Source: Methylothermaceae bacterium (GTDB lineage Bacteria > Pseudomonadota > Gammaproteobacteria > Methylococcales > Methylothermaceae). Taken from it: a stretch of 56,837 nt of DNA. The stretch spans positions 1 to 56,837 of the forward strand of contig JALSIB010000036.1 of assembly GCA_026981855.1 (NCBI GenBank). Reading direction: 5' to 3'. The first letter of the stretch is position 1. The number at the start of each line of letters is the position of its first letter. Shown here one piece after another: positions 34,699-43,410 of this stretch. The position numbers and the translations under genes are program-made. The notes beneath the pieces were generated by a model, which ran no database searches, was not told the DNA's origin, and saw only the letters and a program-made list of their open reading frames with translations.

Positions 34699-35894
34699 TG
34701 GCTATGTCTCTATGTTTTTTGACCCGCCTGGCGCGCAGGGCGGGATTGGTCATGCTTGTCCTGTCTGCGCTTTCATTGCAGGCCATCCCCGCCGACAAAC
34801 CTGCCAGCATGGAAGAGCAGCTGAACCTGGCCGCGTTGATGGTCAAGGACCACCATTACCAAAGGGTTCTGGGGTTGCTTCTTCCTTTGGTTCCGCCGGA
34901 AGAGGAGGGGGAAAAGGAAAGCGCCCGGCGCCGGCGTTACCACACGCTTCTGGCGGTCGCCTATCTGGGCCTGAAGCAATATCATCAGGCGCGCGAGCAG
35001 CTTCGCCAGGCCTTGAAGGAAGCGGGCGCGGACCCGCTTTTGTACGTGTACCTCGGTCAGGCCGAGTACAAGCTCAAAAATTATCGCGCCGCCATCGACG
35101 CGATCGGCAAGGCGGGGGCGCTGGTGGACAAATATCCGGCGCTTTATGAAATGCTCGCCCAGTCTCATTGGGCACTGAAACAGCCCGACCGGGCCTGGCG
35201 CGTGTTGGCGCGGGCGCAGCGGAAGTTTCCAGGCGATTTGCGTTACATGCGCCGTCAGGTCTTTTACCTCATCGAACGTGAGCTTTACGGCCAGGCCTCG
35301 GAACTGGGGATGCGGTATCTGTCCCTGAGCCATGGGAGCGCGAAGGACTACGCCGCCCTGGGTAACGCACTGCGCCTGGGGGGACAATTGGAAATGGCCG
35401 CCCGGGTGTTGGAGAAAGGGCGGTTGTTGTTCGCCCGTGACATCACCCTGGCCAAACTGCTCGCCCATGTCTATCTGGCCCGCGACATGCCCTTGGCGGG
35501 GGCAGCCATCATGGAGCAGGCGGCGGTTTTCGATCCCGATCTGCGAGCGGATGCGGTCGAGCTTTACCGCCGTGCCGGCCGTTATTACAAGGCGCTTTAT
35601 CTCAATCGTCTGGTCAAGGATCCGAAGACCCGTTTGCGCCAGCGGGTGGCCCTGTTGCTGGCTCTGGAGCGCTACGAGCAGGTAGTGGGCATGCGCAGGC
35701 CTTTGCTGCGGGCGGGGTTGTTGAAAGACGACGCGATTCTCTATGCCTTTGCCTACGCCGGTTTCAGGACGGGGCAGTTCGATCTTTCGCGCCGGTATCT
35801 GGGGCGGATCAAATCCCCCAGAATCTTTCGCCAGGCAGCCGAACTGCGCCGTTTGATGGACCAGTGCCAGAGTGCACCCTGGCAATGCGCATAA
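34698..35894 (+). CDS. TPR-repeat periplasmic protein of the TonB operon
   Basis: The 398-residue protein begins with a signal segment (RRAGLVMLVLSALSLQAIPA) followed by tetratricopeptide-type helix pairs, such as YHTLLAVAYLGLKQYHQAREQLRQAL, LYVYLGQAEYKLKNYRAAIDAIGKAG and LYEMLAQSHWALKQPDRAWRVL. A TPR gene sits after tonB in many DUF3450-type TonB operons. ATG at 34698 forms a TGATG junction with the tonB stop; an earlier in-frame ATG lies inside tonB and precedes the signal peptide. It probably acts as a periplasmic scaffold for the TonB complex or its receptor. Confidence 0.88.
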   Translation: MAMSLCFLTRLARRAGLVMLVLSALSLQAIPADKPASMEEQLNLAALMVKDHHYQRVLGLLLPLVPPEEEGEKESARRRRYHTLLAVAYLGLKQYHQAREQLRQALKEAGADPLLYVYLGQAEYKLKNYRAAIDAIGKAGALVDKYPALYEMLAQSHWALKQPDRAWRVLARAQRKFPGDLRYMRRQVFYLIERELYGQASELGMRYLSLSHGSAKDYAALGNALRLGGQLEMAARVLEKGRLLFARDITLAKLLAHVYLARDMPLAGAAIMEQAAVFDPDLRADAVELYRRAGRYYKALYLNRLVKDPKTRLRQRVALLLALERYEQVVGMRRPLLRAGLLKDDAILYAFAYAGFRTGQFDLSRRYLGRIKSPRIFRQAAELRRLMDQCQSAPWQCA

Positions 35895-35908
35895 CGAATG
35901 GAATGACC

Positions 35909-38900
35909 ATGCGGATCAAAATTTGCCTCTTCCTTTTTCTTTTGTTCGCCATGCCCGCGCTGGCCTCGGCTTCTGGCGCAGCGTTGCAACTGTATGTTTT
36001 CCTGGAGAATCGTCCCCTGGAGGGGGCCGGGATCGAGGTGGATGGCCGGCCGGTGGCGGTCACCAATGCCGATGGCGCGATCTGGATCGAGCTTTCCCCC
36101 GGTCCCCACCGGTTGGTGCTGAAGCGTGGGGAGCGGACCATCGCCGTGCTCGACAGGCGTTTCGAGGAGGGGGAAGACATTCAAATTCTGGTGACGGCCA
36201 ACGAACGCGGCGATCCTCCCAGAGTGATGGTGGAAAGCAGTGCTGCGGTGGCCGGGGGCGGCATGTCCACCGGGAAGAAGGTGGATGTCCAAAAGTCCGG
36301 AAGCGGCGTCCTGGAAGGAACAGTCGTGGCGGTGGAATCGAAGCGCCCCTTGGCGGGAGCCCTGGTTTATCTCAGTGGAATCGACAAACCGGTGGTGACC
36401 GATTCGAAGGGAAAATTCAGGATCGATCTGCCCGCCGGCCGTTACAGCGTGTCGGTGAGCGCCAGGGGGTTCAACATGCTCATCAAGGAGGGCGTCGAAA
36501 TCCTTCGGGAACGACCCGTCCGGCTGGCTTTCGAGATGATCCCGTCCGGGATGGAAATGCCCGCCTACGTGGTGATCGAACCGCATGTCGCCGGCAGTGT
36601 CGCCTCGGCCATCAGCGAGGAGCGTAATTCGGCCGAAGTCAGCAACGTCCTGGGGGCCGAGCAGATCAGCCGGGCCGGCGACAGCGACGTGGCGGCGGCC
36701 TTGAAAAGGGTTTCCGGGTTGACCATCGTCGGCGGGCAGTATGCCTATATCCGGGGGTTGGGGGAGCGTTATTCCAATATCCTCCTCAATGGAATCAGTG
36801 TTCCCTCGCCCAATCCGACCCGCCGGGTCGTTCCCCTGGATCTGTTTCCCTCGGCGATGCTGGACAGCATCAAGGTGGACAAGACGTATTCTTCTCCGCT
36901 GCCGGGAGAGTTTTCCGGCGGAACGATCAACCTCCGCACCCGCAGCGTGCCCGATGAATTCCTGTTCCAGCTCAGCGGCAAGATCGGATTCGTGACCGGC
37001 ACCACCTTCGACAAGGGGTTGCGTTACAAGGGGGGGGATTACGACTGGATCGGCGTCGAAGACGGTACCCGGGATCTGCCCGGTTCCATCAAGAAGGCCA
37101 TTTCCGGCGGCACCGTGCTGCGTCCCCAGACCCCCGTCGCCCCCGAGGGATTCACCCCCGAGGAAATGAAGCAGTTCGGGGAGGATCTGACCGACGTGTG
37201 GGACGTGCGCCAGGAAACGCTGCCCCCGGACGGACGGATCAGCATGGCCATGGGGGACAAGTATCACTTCGGGGATTTCAGCGTCGGTTTCTACGCTCTG
37301 GGGCGGTGGGATCAAAGCTGGGACAACAACGACGAAATCCGCCGGATGTATAGCACCAGCGGCAAGACGCTTTCCCTCACCGACGATTACAAGGTGCAAC
37401 GCACCATTCGCGACGTCAAAACCAATGCCTATTTGAACCTGGAGGCGGATTACCGCGACGACCACAAGATCTTCGGCAGGGTGATGCTGGTCCGCCAGAC
37501 CACCGACGAAGCCCGCTTTCTGGAAGGCTTCACCAACACCGAAGGGGCGAACATCCGCCGGGTGCGGTTGTGGTACCAGGAAAACGAGCTGCTCGACTGG
37601 CAGGTGGGTACCGAACACACCTTTCGGGGTTTGAACGACCTCTGGGTTCATTTCCTCTATTCCGGCGCCACCGCCAGCCTTTACGCGCCCAAGGAACGGC
37701 GCTATCGCTATGATGAAATCATGGATGGCGTCTATGAGTTTTCCCGCAAGGCGGACAACGACCAGATCATCTACAGCAACATGGACGATCAGGACGACAG
37801 CTGGCGCCTGGATGTGAAGCTGCCCTTCAATTTCTTCCAGGACCGCTTGCGGGGCAGCCTGGCCGGTGGGTATTGGCGGACCGACCGGAATCGGGATTCC
37901 TCCATCCGTCGTTTCCGTTACGTTCCTTCGGGGCCCAATTCCCGTGACCGGGAGATTCTGACCCAGCTTTCGCTGGAAGACATTCTGGTTCCCGAAAATA
38001 TCGGAAGACAGGGGTTCCAACTCAAGGAAGTGACCCGGGCCACCGACAATTATACGGCTTTTCAGAAACTCAGGGCCTACTACACCCAGCTCGATACGCT
38101 GTTTTTCGATACCCTCCGCCTCACGGGCGGGGTGCGGATCGAGGAGAACACCCAGAGCGTCACCACCTTCGAGTTGTTCAATCCCAACAACAAGCCGATC
38201 GTGGCGGGTCTGGACAGTCGCGATGCCCTGCCGGGGGTGACTTTGACCTGGTTGATCTCGGAGCGCCAGCAGCTGCGGCTGGCCTGGAGCAAAACCCTTT
38301 CCCGGCCGGACTTCCGGGAGTTGTCGCCGGCGCCTTATACCGATCCCGAAACCGATCAGGAAACCGTCGGCAACCCGAATCTGCAACAAGCCGAGATCGA
38401 CAATTACGATGCCCGTTGGGAATATTATTTCTCCACCCGGGAGAATCTCACCTTCGGCATCTTCTACAAGGAGATGACCAATCCGATCGAGAAGGTGCTG
38501 TTGCCGGGACCCGCCGGTCTCCTGCAGCTGCAAAACGCCGGGAATGCGGAATTGTACGGTCTGGAAATGGATTTCAGGAAAAATCTGGATTTCATCCATC
38601 CGTGGCTGACCGGGTTCTACGTGGGGGGGAACTACACCTACTCCATCTCCAAGCTGACCCTGTTGCCGGAGAACCTTCAAACCCTCACCAACGAAGAACG
38701 TCCCTTGCAGGGACACTCGAAGCACATCATCAACGCCCAGCTGGGCTACGACAATGCGGAATGGGGCACCCAGGCCACGTTGTTGTATAACACCTTCAGC
38801 AAACGGATTTCCCAGGTGGGTTCTCTGGGGGCGCCGGATATTTACGAGCAGCCGTTCCATCAGCTCGATTTCGTCGTCCGCCAGTCGCTGGACGAGCACT

Positions 38901-39025
38901 GGTCGGTACAGCTGAGAATGCGCAATCTGCTGGACAGCAAGGTCAAGTTCACCCAGGGAGGAGAAACGGTCCGTGAATACCGGCGGGGGCGGGAATTCGC
39001 GGTTTCGATCAATTTTGCCCTGTGA
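35909..39025 (+). CDS. TonB-dependent outer membrane receptor with N-terminal regulatory-like domains
   Basis: The product has about 1038 residues. A signal peptide (RIKICLFLFLLFAMPALASA) is followed by two carboxypeptidase-regulatory-like beta domains: NRPLEGAGIEVDGRPV with ADGAIWIELSPGPHRL, then RPLAGALVYLSG with DSKGKFRIDLPAGRYSVSV. Next come a TonB-box-like VVIEPHVAGSVASA, a plug domain (VAAALKRVSGLTIVGGQYAYIRGLGERYSNILLNG) and a 22-strand barrel. ATG at 35909 has GGA six bases upstream; 35903 is also possible. It follows the TonB operon by 14 bases, so it is probably the dedicated client. The substrate is unknown; the Pho box upstream of the locus suggests a phosphorus compound. Confidence 0.92.
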   Translation: MRIKICLFLFLLFAMPALASASGAALQLYVFLENRPLEGAGIEVDGRPVAVTNADGAIWIELSPGPHRLVLKRGERTIAVLDRRFEEGEDIQILVTANERGDPPRVMVESSAAVAGGGMSTGKKVDVQKSGSGVLEGTVVAVESKRPLAGALVYLSGIDKPVVTDSKGKFRIDLPAGRYSVSVSARGFNMLIKEGVEILRERPVRLAFEMIPSGMEMPAYVVIEPHVAGSVASAISEERNSAEVSNVLGAEQISRAGDSDVAAALKRVSGLTIVGGQYAYIRGLGERYSNILLNGISVPSPNPTRRVVPLDLFPSAMLDSIKVDKTYSSPLPGEFSGGTINLRTRSVPDEFLFQLSGKIGFVTGTTFDKGLRYKGGDYDWIGVEDGTRDLPGSIKKAISGGTVLRPQTPVAPEGFTPEEMKQFGEDLTDVWDVRQETLPPDGRISMAMGDKYHFGDFSVGFYALGRWDQSWDNNDEIRRMYSTSGKTLSLTDDYKVQRTIRDVKTNAYLNLEADYRDDHKIFGRVMLVRQTTDEARFLEGFTNTEGANIRRVRLWYQENELLDWQVGTEHTFRGLNDLWVHFLYSGATASLYAPKERRYRYDEIMDGVYEFSRKADNDQIIYSNMDDQDDSWRLDVKLPFNFFQDRLRGSLAGGYWRTDRNRDSSIRRFRYVPSGPNSRDREILTQLSLEDILVPENIGRQGFQLKEVTRATDNYTAFQKLRAYYTQLDTLFFDTLRLTGGVRIEENTQSVTTFELFNPNNKPIVAGLDSRDALPGVTLTWLISERQQLRLAWSKTLSRPDFRELSPAPYTDPETDQETVGNPNLQQAEIDNYDARWEYYFSTRENLTFGIFYKEMTNPIEKVLLPGPAGLLQLQNAGNAELYGLEMDFRKNLDFIHPWLTGFYVGGNYTYSISKLTLLPENLQTLTNEERPLQGHSKHIINAQLGYDNAEWGTQATLLYNTFSKRISQVGSLGAPDIYEQPFHQLDFVVRQSLDEHWSVQLRMRNLLDSKVKFTQGGETVREYRRGREFAVSINFAL

Positions 39026-39044
39026 GTCTGGATATGCGTCGCGT

Positions 39045-40814
39045 ATGAACCGCTGCCGGAATCCGGAAATCGGGAAAGAGTTATTTGCTCAACGTCTCAA
39101 CACACTCTTTCAGCCCATCATCGATGTGAAACAGGGCGCCTGGTTGGGATACGAGGCGCTGACGCGGGGGCCCGCCGATTCACACTGGCATATGCCCGAC
39201 CGATTGTTTCAGGCCGCAACGCAATGCGGTTGTCTGGATCGACTGGAGAAAACCTGCGTCGCGCTCGCCCTGTCCGCTTTCAGGGCCAGGTCGTTCGAGG
39301 GCCGGCTCTTCCTCAATCTGTCCTGCGACACCCTCATGAATGGAGCGAGCGACGGGCTGCTGCAGCAAATTCTGGAATTGGCCCGAATCGAAAGACTCCG
39401 GCCGAACGATATCGTCATCGAATTGACCGAGCAGCAACCTTCCTCCAGCCTGTCCCGGTTGGTAAAAAGCAGTCAGTGTTTCCGGGACGCGGGGTTTGCG
39501 CTCGCCCTGGACGACCTCGGCGAAGGGTATGCCTCCCTGAAAATCTGGTCCACCCTGAAGCCCGATTTCATCAAGATCGATCGTCATTTCATCAGCGGCA
39601 TCGACCAGGATGCCGTATTGCGCGACTTCGTGCAGGCCATGACCAACATTGCCCGTTCCATCGACTGCGAAGTCATTGCCGAAGGGGTGGAAACGGCCAG
39701 TGAGGCCAGAATCGTGACCGCCATGGGCATCCGCTATCTGCAAGGCTGGTACTTCGCCCGTCCGCGGGAGGAACCTGTCCCTGTGCCGATGCGGCTGATT
39801 CATACCACGCGGAACAGCTGTCATGAGAACGAGCATGTGCATCATCTGGTCACCAACCGGGAATGGATTGCCCCCGACACCCTGGTCAAGCATGTCGCCC
39901 GGAGATTTCATCGACAGGCCTCGCTCCAGGCGCTGGCGGTCGTCGGTCAGGATGGCACGCCCGTCGGCTTGATCAACCGTCACCTGTTACTGGAACAGCT
40001 CAGCCGCCCCTACCTGATGGATCTTTTCGCCCGCAAGCCCATCGAGACGATGCTGGATACGCGCCCCCTCGTCATCGAGGGCACGGCGCGCATGGAACAG
40101 GCCAGCCGGCTGGTGACCAGCCAGGCGAAATTGCAAATCTACGATCATTTCATCGTCACCGAAAAGGGGCGCTTTTATGGGGTCGCATCCGTCGTGGACC
40201 TGCTGAGGGCCATTACCGAATTACAGGTGAAAAGCGCGCGTCATGCCAACCCCCTGACCCTGCTTCCCGGTAACGCCCCCATTAACGATACCCTGAGAAA
40301 CCTGCTGTCGGTTGGACAACCCTTTACGGTGGTCTATGTGGATCTCGATCATTTCAAGCCCTACAACGACGAGTATGGCTATGCCTCAGGGGATCAGATG
40401 CTGCTCCTGGCCGCCGATATCTTCAAGCAACACTGTCAAGAAGCGGGTGAATTCGTCGGTCATGTCGGTGGAGACGATTTCGTTTTGATCTTTCAACATG
40501 ATCGATGGCTGGAAAAACTCAAGCTTATACTTTCCGACTTCCATGAGAGGCGCACGAATCTTTACCATCCCGAACACGTCCAGGCCGGTGGATTCCAGGG
40601 AATCGATCGCTTCGAGCAACCCCGTTTTTTCCCCTTGGTTTCCATATCCATGGCCGCGATGCCCGTGAAAGCCGGCTGTTTCGACAGCCCCCAGGCGATT
40701 TCCGCCAGCCTGTCCAGCCTCAAACAGCGGGCCAAAGAGGAAGTTGGCAGCGTCATCGTATGGAAGCCCCCAGGCGGTGAAACGATGATGTCACGCCCCT
40801 TCCCTGACCCGTAG
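39045..40814 (+). CDS. EAL-CBS-GGDEF c-di-GMP signalling protein
   Basis: The 589-residue cytoplasmic protein has an N-terminal EAL phosphodiesterase domain (about 15-250). The signature YEALTRGP and the metal and catalytic residues in IVIELTEQ, ALDDLGEGYASL, DFIKIDRHF and CEVIAEGVET are all present. A CBS pair follows (about 275-395), possibly binding nucleotides. The C-terminal GGDEF domain (about 405-575) has HVGGDDFVLIF, a GGDDF variant, and no upstream RxxD inhibitory site, so cyclase activity is doubtful while phosphodiesterase activity looks likely. ATG at 39045 lies 19 bases after the receptor stop; the frame is open earlier inside the receptor gene. Confidence 0.9.
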   Translation: MNRCRNPEIGKELFAQRLNTLFQPIIDVKQGAWLGYEALTRGPADSHWHMPDRLFQAATQCGCLDRLEKTCVALALSAFRARSFEGRLFLNLSCDTLMNGASDGLLQQILELARIERLRPNDIVIELTEQQPSSSLSRLVKSSQCFRDAGFALALDDLGEGYASLKIWSTLKPDFIKIDRHFISGIDQDAVLRDFVQAMTNIARSIDCEVIAEGVETASEARIVTAMGIRYLQGWYFARPREEPVPVPMRLIHTTRNSCHENEHVHHLVTNREWIAPDTLVKHVARRFHRQASLQALAVVGQDGTPVGLINRHLLLEQLSRPYLMDLFARKPIETMLDTRPLVIEGTARMEQASRLVTSQAKLQIYDHFIVTEKGRFYGVASVVDLLRAITELQVKSARHANPLTLLPGNAPINDTLRNLLSVGQPFTVVYVDLDHFKPYNDEYGYASGDQMLLLAADIFKQHCQEAGEFVGHVGGDDFVLIFQHDRWLEKLKLILSDFHERRTNLYHPEHVQAGGFQGIDRFEQPRFFPLVSISMAAMPVKAGCFDSPQAISASLSSLKQRAKEEVGSVIVWKPPGGETMMSRPFPDP

Positions 40815-41129
40815 CGCATCAAAGCGGCTGCCGCCATATCGCTGCGCTCCTGCAGGTTCCACCTCGGCCTCTTTTCCGGGAGAATCGGACTACCTGCCTG
40901 CTGGATTAAGGCGTTACACATTTGAATGAAGTGGGTCTGATGTTTTTTCCCCTTATGTTGACATCAGTGGCCGGATCAATGCACAGTAGTGACCCGCTTT
41001 GATGTCACTTGGGAGAGGGCGTATTACCCCGCCGCGTCGTTTCACTTTTTCCGCTTGTTTCCATGTCCGTTTGCCGAAGGCCTGTTTCGGATACGCCGGG
41101 GCTTTGAGGTTTCGGGTGAGGCTGAGGCC
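40815..41129. other. Intergenic region before the sensor kinase
   Basis: This 315-base gap holds no gene I can support. TTGACA occurs at 40958-40963, but no good -10 lies 16-18 bases further on. TGACATCA (40959-40966) and its exact inverse TGATGTCA (41000-41007) form an 8-base inverted repeat with a 33-base spacer, which could be an operator or chance. The kinase frame is open through part of the gap. Confidence 0.35.
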
Positions 41130-42974
41130 ATGAGTCTTTCCCGGCAGTTGTTTTTCATCCTGTTCGCTGTGATGGCGGTGACCGCCGCTCTGGTCGCCTT
41201 GCTGGTCACCTCCGGTGACGAGAAAACCATCTTGGGGACGCTCGGCACCATGATTAGCATTTTGGGATTCGGTACTGTGATGGTCAGGCGGATCTCCAGG
41301 CCGCTGGCGACATTGACGGTTTTGGTCAACCGTTTCGCAAGGAACGAACCCATCGATCCCCGAGACATTCCCAGGCAGGGGGCGGATGAGATTCGCCGAC
41401 TGGGAAAAGCCTTCGCCCACATGATTTCTCAGCGCCAAGTGCTCGAGGCGGAAATCAGGGAGCAGGAAGGTTTTTTGAACCGGTTGTTCGACAGTTCCCC
41501 CATTGGTTTGGCCCTGTGCGAGATGGATGGTTCCCTGGTGAAGGTCAACCCCGCCTATGCGGCTATTTTGGGGCGAACGGTGGAGGAGACGTTGCGGCTG
41601 ACCTATTGGGACATCACCCCCGAAAAATATCTTCTCCAGGAACAGGCGCAGCTCGAGTCGTTGCGGCTGCGAGGGCGTTATGGACCTTACGAAAAGGAAT
41701 ATATCCACGCCGACGGGCATCTGGTGCCGGTCCGGCTGACGGGACTGCTCGTGGAGCGGGCAGGGAAGCAGTATATCTGGTCCTTGGTGGAGGATCTTTC
41801 TACCTTCCGCCATGCGTCGATTCTGGAAAAGCGCCTGTGCCACATCTTCGAGCATTCCTACGAGGAATTCTATCTCTTCGATGGTGAAAGCATGCGCTTC
41901 CTCCAGATATCCCGGGGAGCGCTGGAAAACCTGGGATACAGTATGGAGGAAATGTGGCAACTGACGCCGCTCGATCTGAAGACCGATTACACCGCCGAGT
42001 CGTTCGCCGAATTGGTTGCCCCCATTCGCAAGGGCGAACGTCCACTGCTGATCTTCGAAACCCGGCACCGGCGCAAGGATGGCAGCTTCTATCCAGTCGA
42101 AGTCCGGCTGCAATACTCGGACGAGGGGGGAGTCGCCTTCTTTTTCGCCATCATCATGGACCTCACCGAGCGCAAGCGCAACGAAAAGGAATTGGCGGAA
42201 CATCGTCTTCATCTGGAGTCTTTGGTCGCCCGCAGGACGGCCCAGCTCGAGGCGGTCAACAGAGAGCTGGAATCGTTCTCCTATTCCGTTTCCCACGATC
42301 TCAGAGCCCCCTTGCGCGCCATCGACGGATTCAGCCTGGCGCTGATGGAAGACTATGGCCGGAAATTGGACGGTACTGCGCTGGATTTCCTCGGCCGAAT
42401 AAGACGTGGTGCACAAAACATGAGTCAGCTGATCGATGATTTGCTGCAATTGTCTAGAATCAGCAAAAGCGACTTGCAATTGCAGACCGTCGATCTGGCC
42501 ATAATGGCGACGGAAGTCTGGGCCGAACTCCAGGCGACCGACCGTCAGCGCAAGGTGAATCTGGTGCTGGGGGAAAATCTACAGGTCATGGGGGACGCGA
42601 GATTGCTGCGTATCCTGCTCACCAATCTGCTTGGCAATGCCTGGAAGTTTACCTCGGGAAAAGAGGTGGGAAGGGTGGTTTTCGACCGTCTTCAGGACCA
42701 GAAAGGGGTTTATTATATTGCCGACAATGGGGCGGGGTTCGACATGCGTTACGTGGACAAGCTCTTTGGTGCCTTCCAGCGGTTGCATCATGCTTCCGAT
42801 TTTCCGGGTACCGGCGTGGGGCTTGCTATCGTCCAGCGCATTATTTGTCGTCATGGCGGCCGGATCTGGGCCGAGGCGGAGGAGGGAGAGGGGGCCACCT
42901 TCTACTTCTCCTTGGGTGAGGGGAGGCCGCCGGCTCGTCATCGGGAACTTGGTGAGGAACGGCAGCGTGAGTGA
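41130..42974 (+). CDS. PAS-containing sensor histidine kinase
   Basis: The 614-residue kinase has two N-terminal membrane helices (LSRQLFFILFAVMAVTAALVALLVT and LGTLGTMISILGFGTVMV) with almost no periplasmic loop, then a HAMP-like region and two PAS domains (about 105-230 and 240-365). A phosphoacceptor domain carries SVSHDLRAPLR with His389, followed by the ATPase domain (NLLGNAWKF, DNGAGFD, GTGVGLAIVQRI). The His-box type resembles phytochrome-like kinases, though no chromophore domain is present. ATG at 41130 starts the first helix; the longer open frame lacks support. It overlaps the response regulator gene by eight bases. Confidence 0.9.
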   Translation: MSLSRQLFFILFAVMAVTAALVALLVTSGDEKTILGTLGTMISILGFGTVMVRRISRPLATLTVLVNRFARNEPIDPRDIPRQGADEIRRLGKAFAHMISQRQVLEAEIREQEGFLNRLFDSSPIGLALCEMDGSLVKVNPAYAAILGRTVEETLRLTYWDITPEKYLLQEQAQLESLRLRGRYGPYEKEYIHADGHLVPVRLTGLLVERAGKQYIWSLVEDLSTFRHASILEKRLCHIFEHSYEEFYLFDGESMRFLQISRGALENLGYSMEEMWQLTPLDLKTDYTAESFAELVAPIRKGERPLLIFETRHRRKDGSFYPVEVRLQYSDEGGVAFFFAIIMDLTERKRNEKELAEHRLHLESLVARRTAQLEAVNRELESFSYSVSHDLRAPLRAIDGFSLALMEDYGRKLDGTALDFLGRIRRGAQNMSQLIDDLLQLSRISKSDLQLQTVDLAIMATEVWAELQATDRQRKVNLVLGENLQVMGDARLLRILLTNLLGNAWKFTSGKEVGRVVFDRLQDQKGVYYIADNGAGFDMRYVDKLFGAFQRLHHASDFPGTGVGLAIVQRIICRHGGRIWAEAEEGEGATFYFSLGEGRPPARHRELGEERQRE

Positions 42975-43410
42975 CAAGATCGTGCTTTTGGTGGAAGACA
43001 ACCCTGATGACGAGGCACTGACACTGCGTGCCCTGGCCAGGCACGATCTGGCCGATCAGGTCGTGGTGGCGAGAGATGGTCAGGAAGCGCTGGATTTCCT
43101 GTTCGGCGAAGGGCGATACAAGGGCCGGGACGCGTCGATTCTGCCCCGCCTCATCCTGCTGGATCTGAAGCTCCCCAAGATCGATGGTCTCCAGGTATTG
43201 GAGCGTCTTCGGGCGCATCCGCCTACCCGCCGGATACCCGTCGTCATCCTGACTTCCTCCGGAGAGGCGCGGGACATGCGCCGCAGTTATGATCTGGGTG
43301 CCAACAGCTATGTTCGCAAGCCGGTGGATTTCGCCCGATTCATCGAAGCAGCACGGCACCTGGGATCGTATTGGCTGGTTCTGAACGAGGTTCCTGATGG
43401 AGAGGAATAA
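42967..43410 (+). CDS. Single-domain response regulator (Rcp1-like)
   Basis: The 147-residue receiver-only protein opens VSDKIVLLVEDNPDDEALTLRAL. Phosphoacceptor Asp66 lies in RLILLDLKLPKIDG, the conserved Thr/Ser and Lys in VILTSSGEARDMRRSYDLGANSYVRKPVDF. This is the Rcp1-type regulator that usually partners with phytochrome-like kinases. GTG at 42967 overlaps the kinase stop by eight bases. With no output domain it should relay phosphate or act by protein contact, probably to the REC-GGDEF-EAL protein next to it, which it overlaps by 14 bases. Confidence 0.9.
   Translation: MSDKIVLLVEDNPDDEALTLRALARHDLADQVVVARDGQEALDFLFGEGRYKGRDASILPRLILLDLKLPKIDGLQVLERLRAHPPTRRIPVVILTSSGEARDMRRSYDLGANSYVRKPVDFARFIEAARHLGSYWLVLNEVPDGEE

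Noticed and set aside
35753-38899. A 1048-codon open frame antisense to the TonB-dependent receptor
   Set aside because: It is a GC-rich shadow of a clear receptor gene and its translation has no recognisable domain.
40959-41007. TGACATCA/TGATGTCA inverted repeat before the sensor kinase
   Set aside because: Eight bases with a 33-base spacer is weak and not tied to a recognisable promoter, so it is noted only within the intergenic entry.
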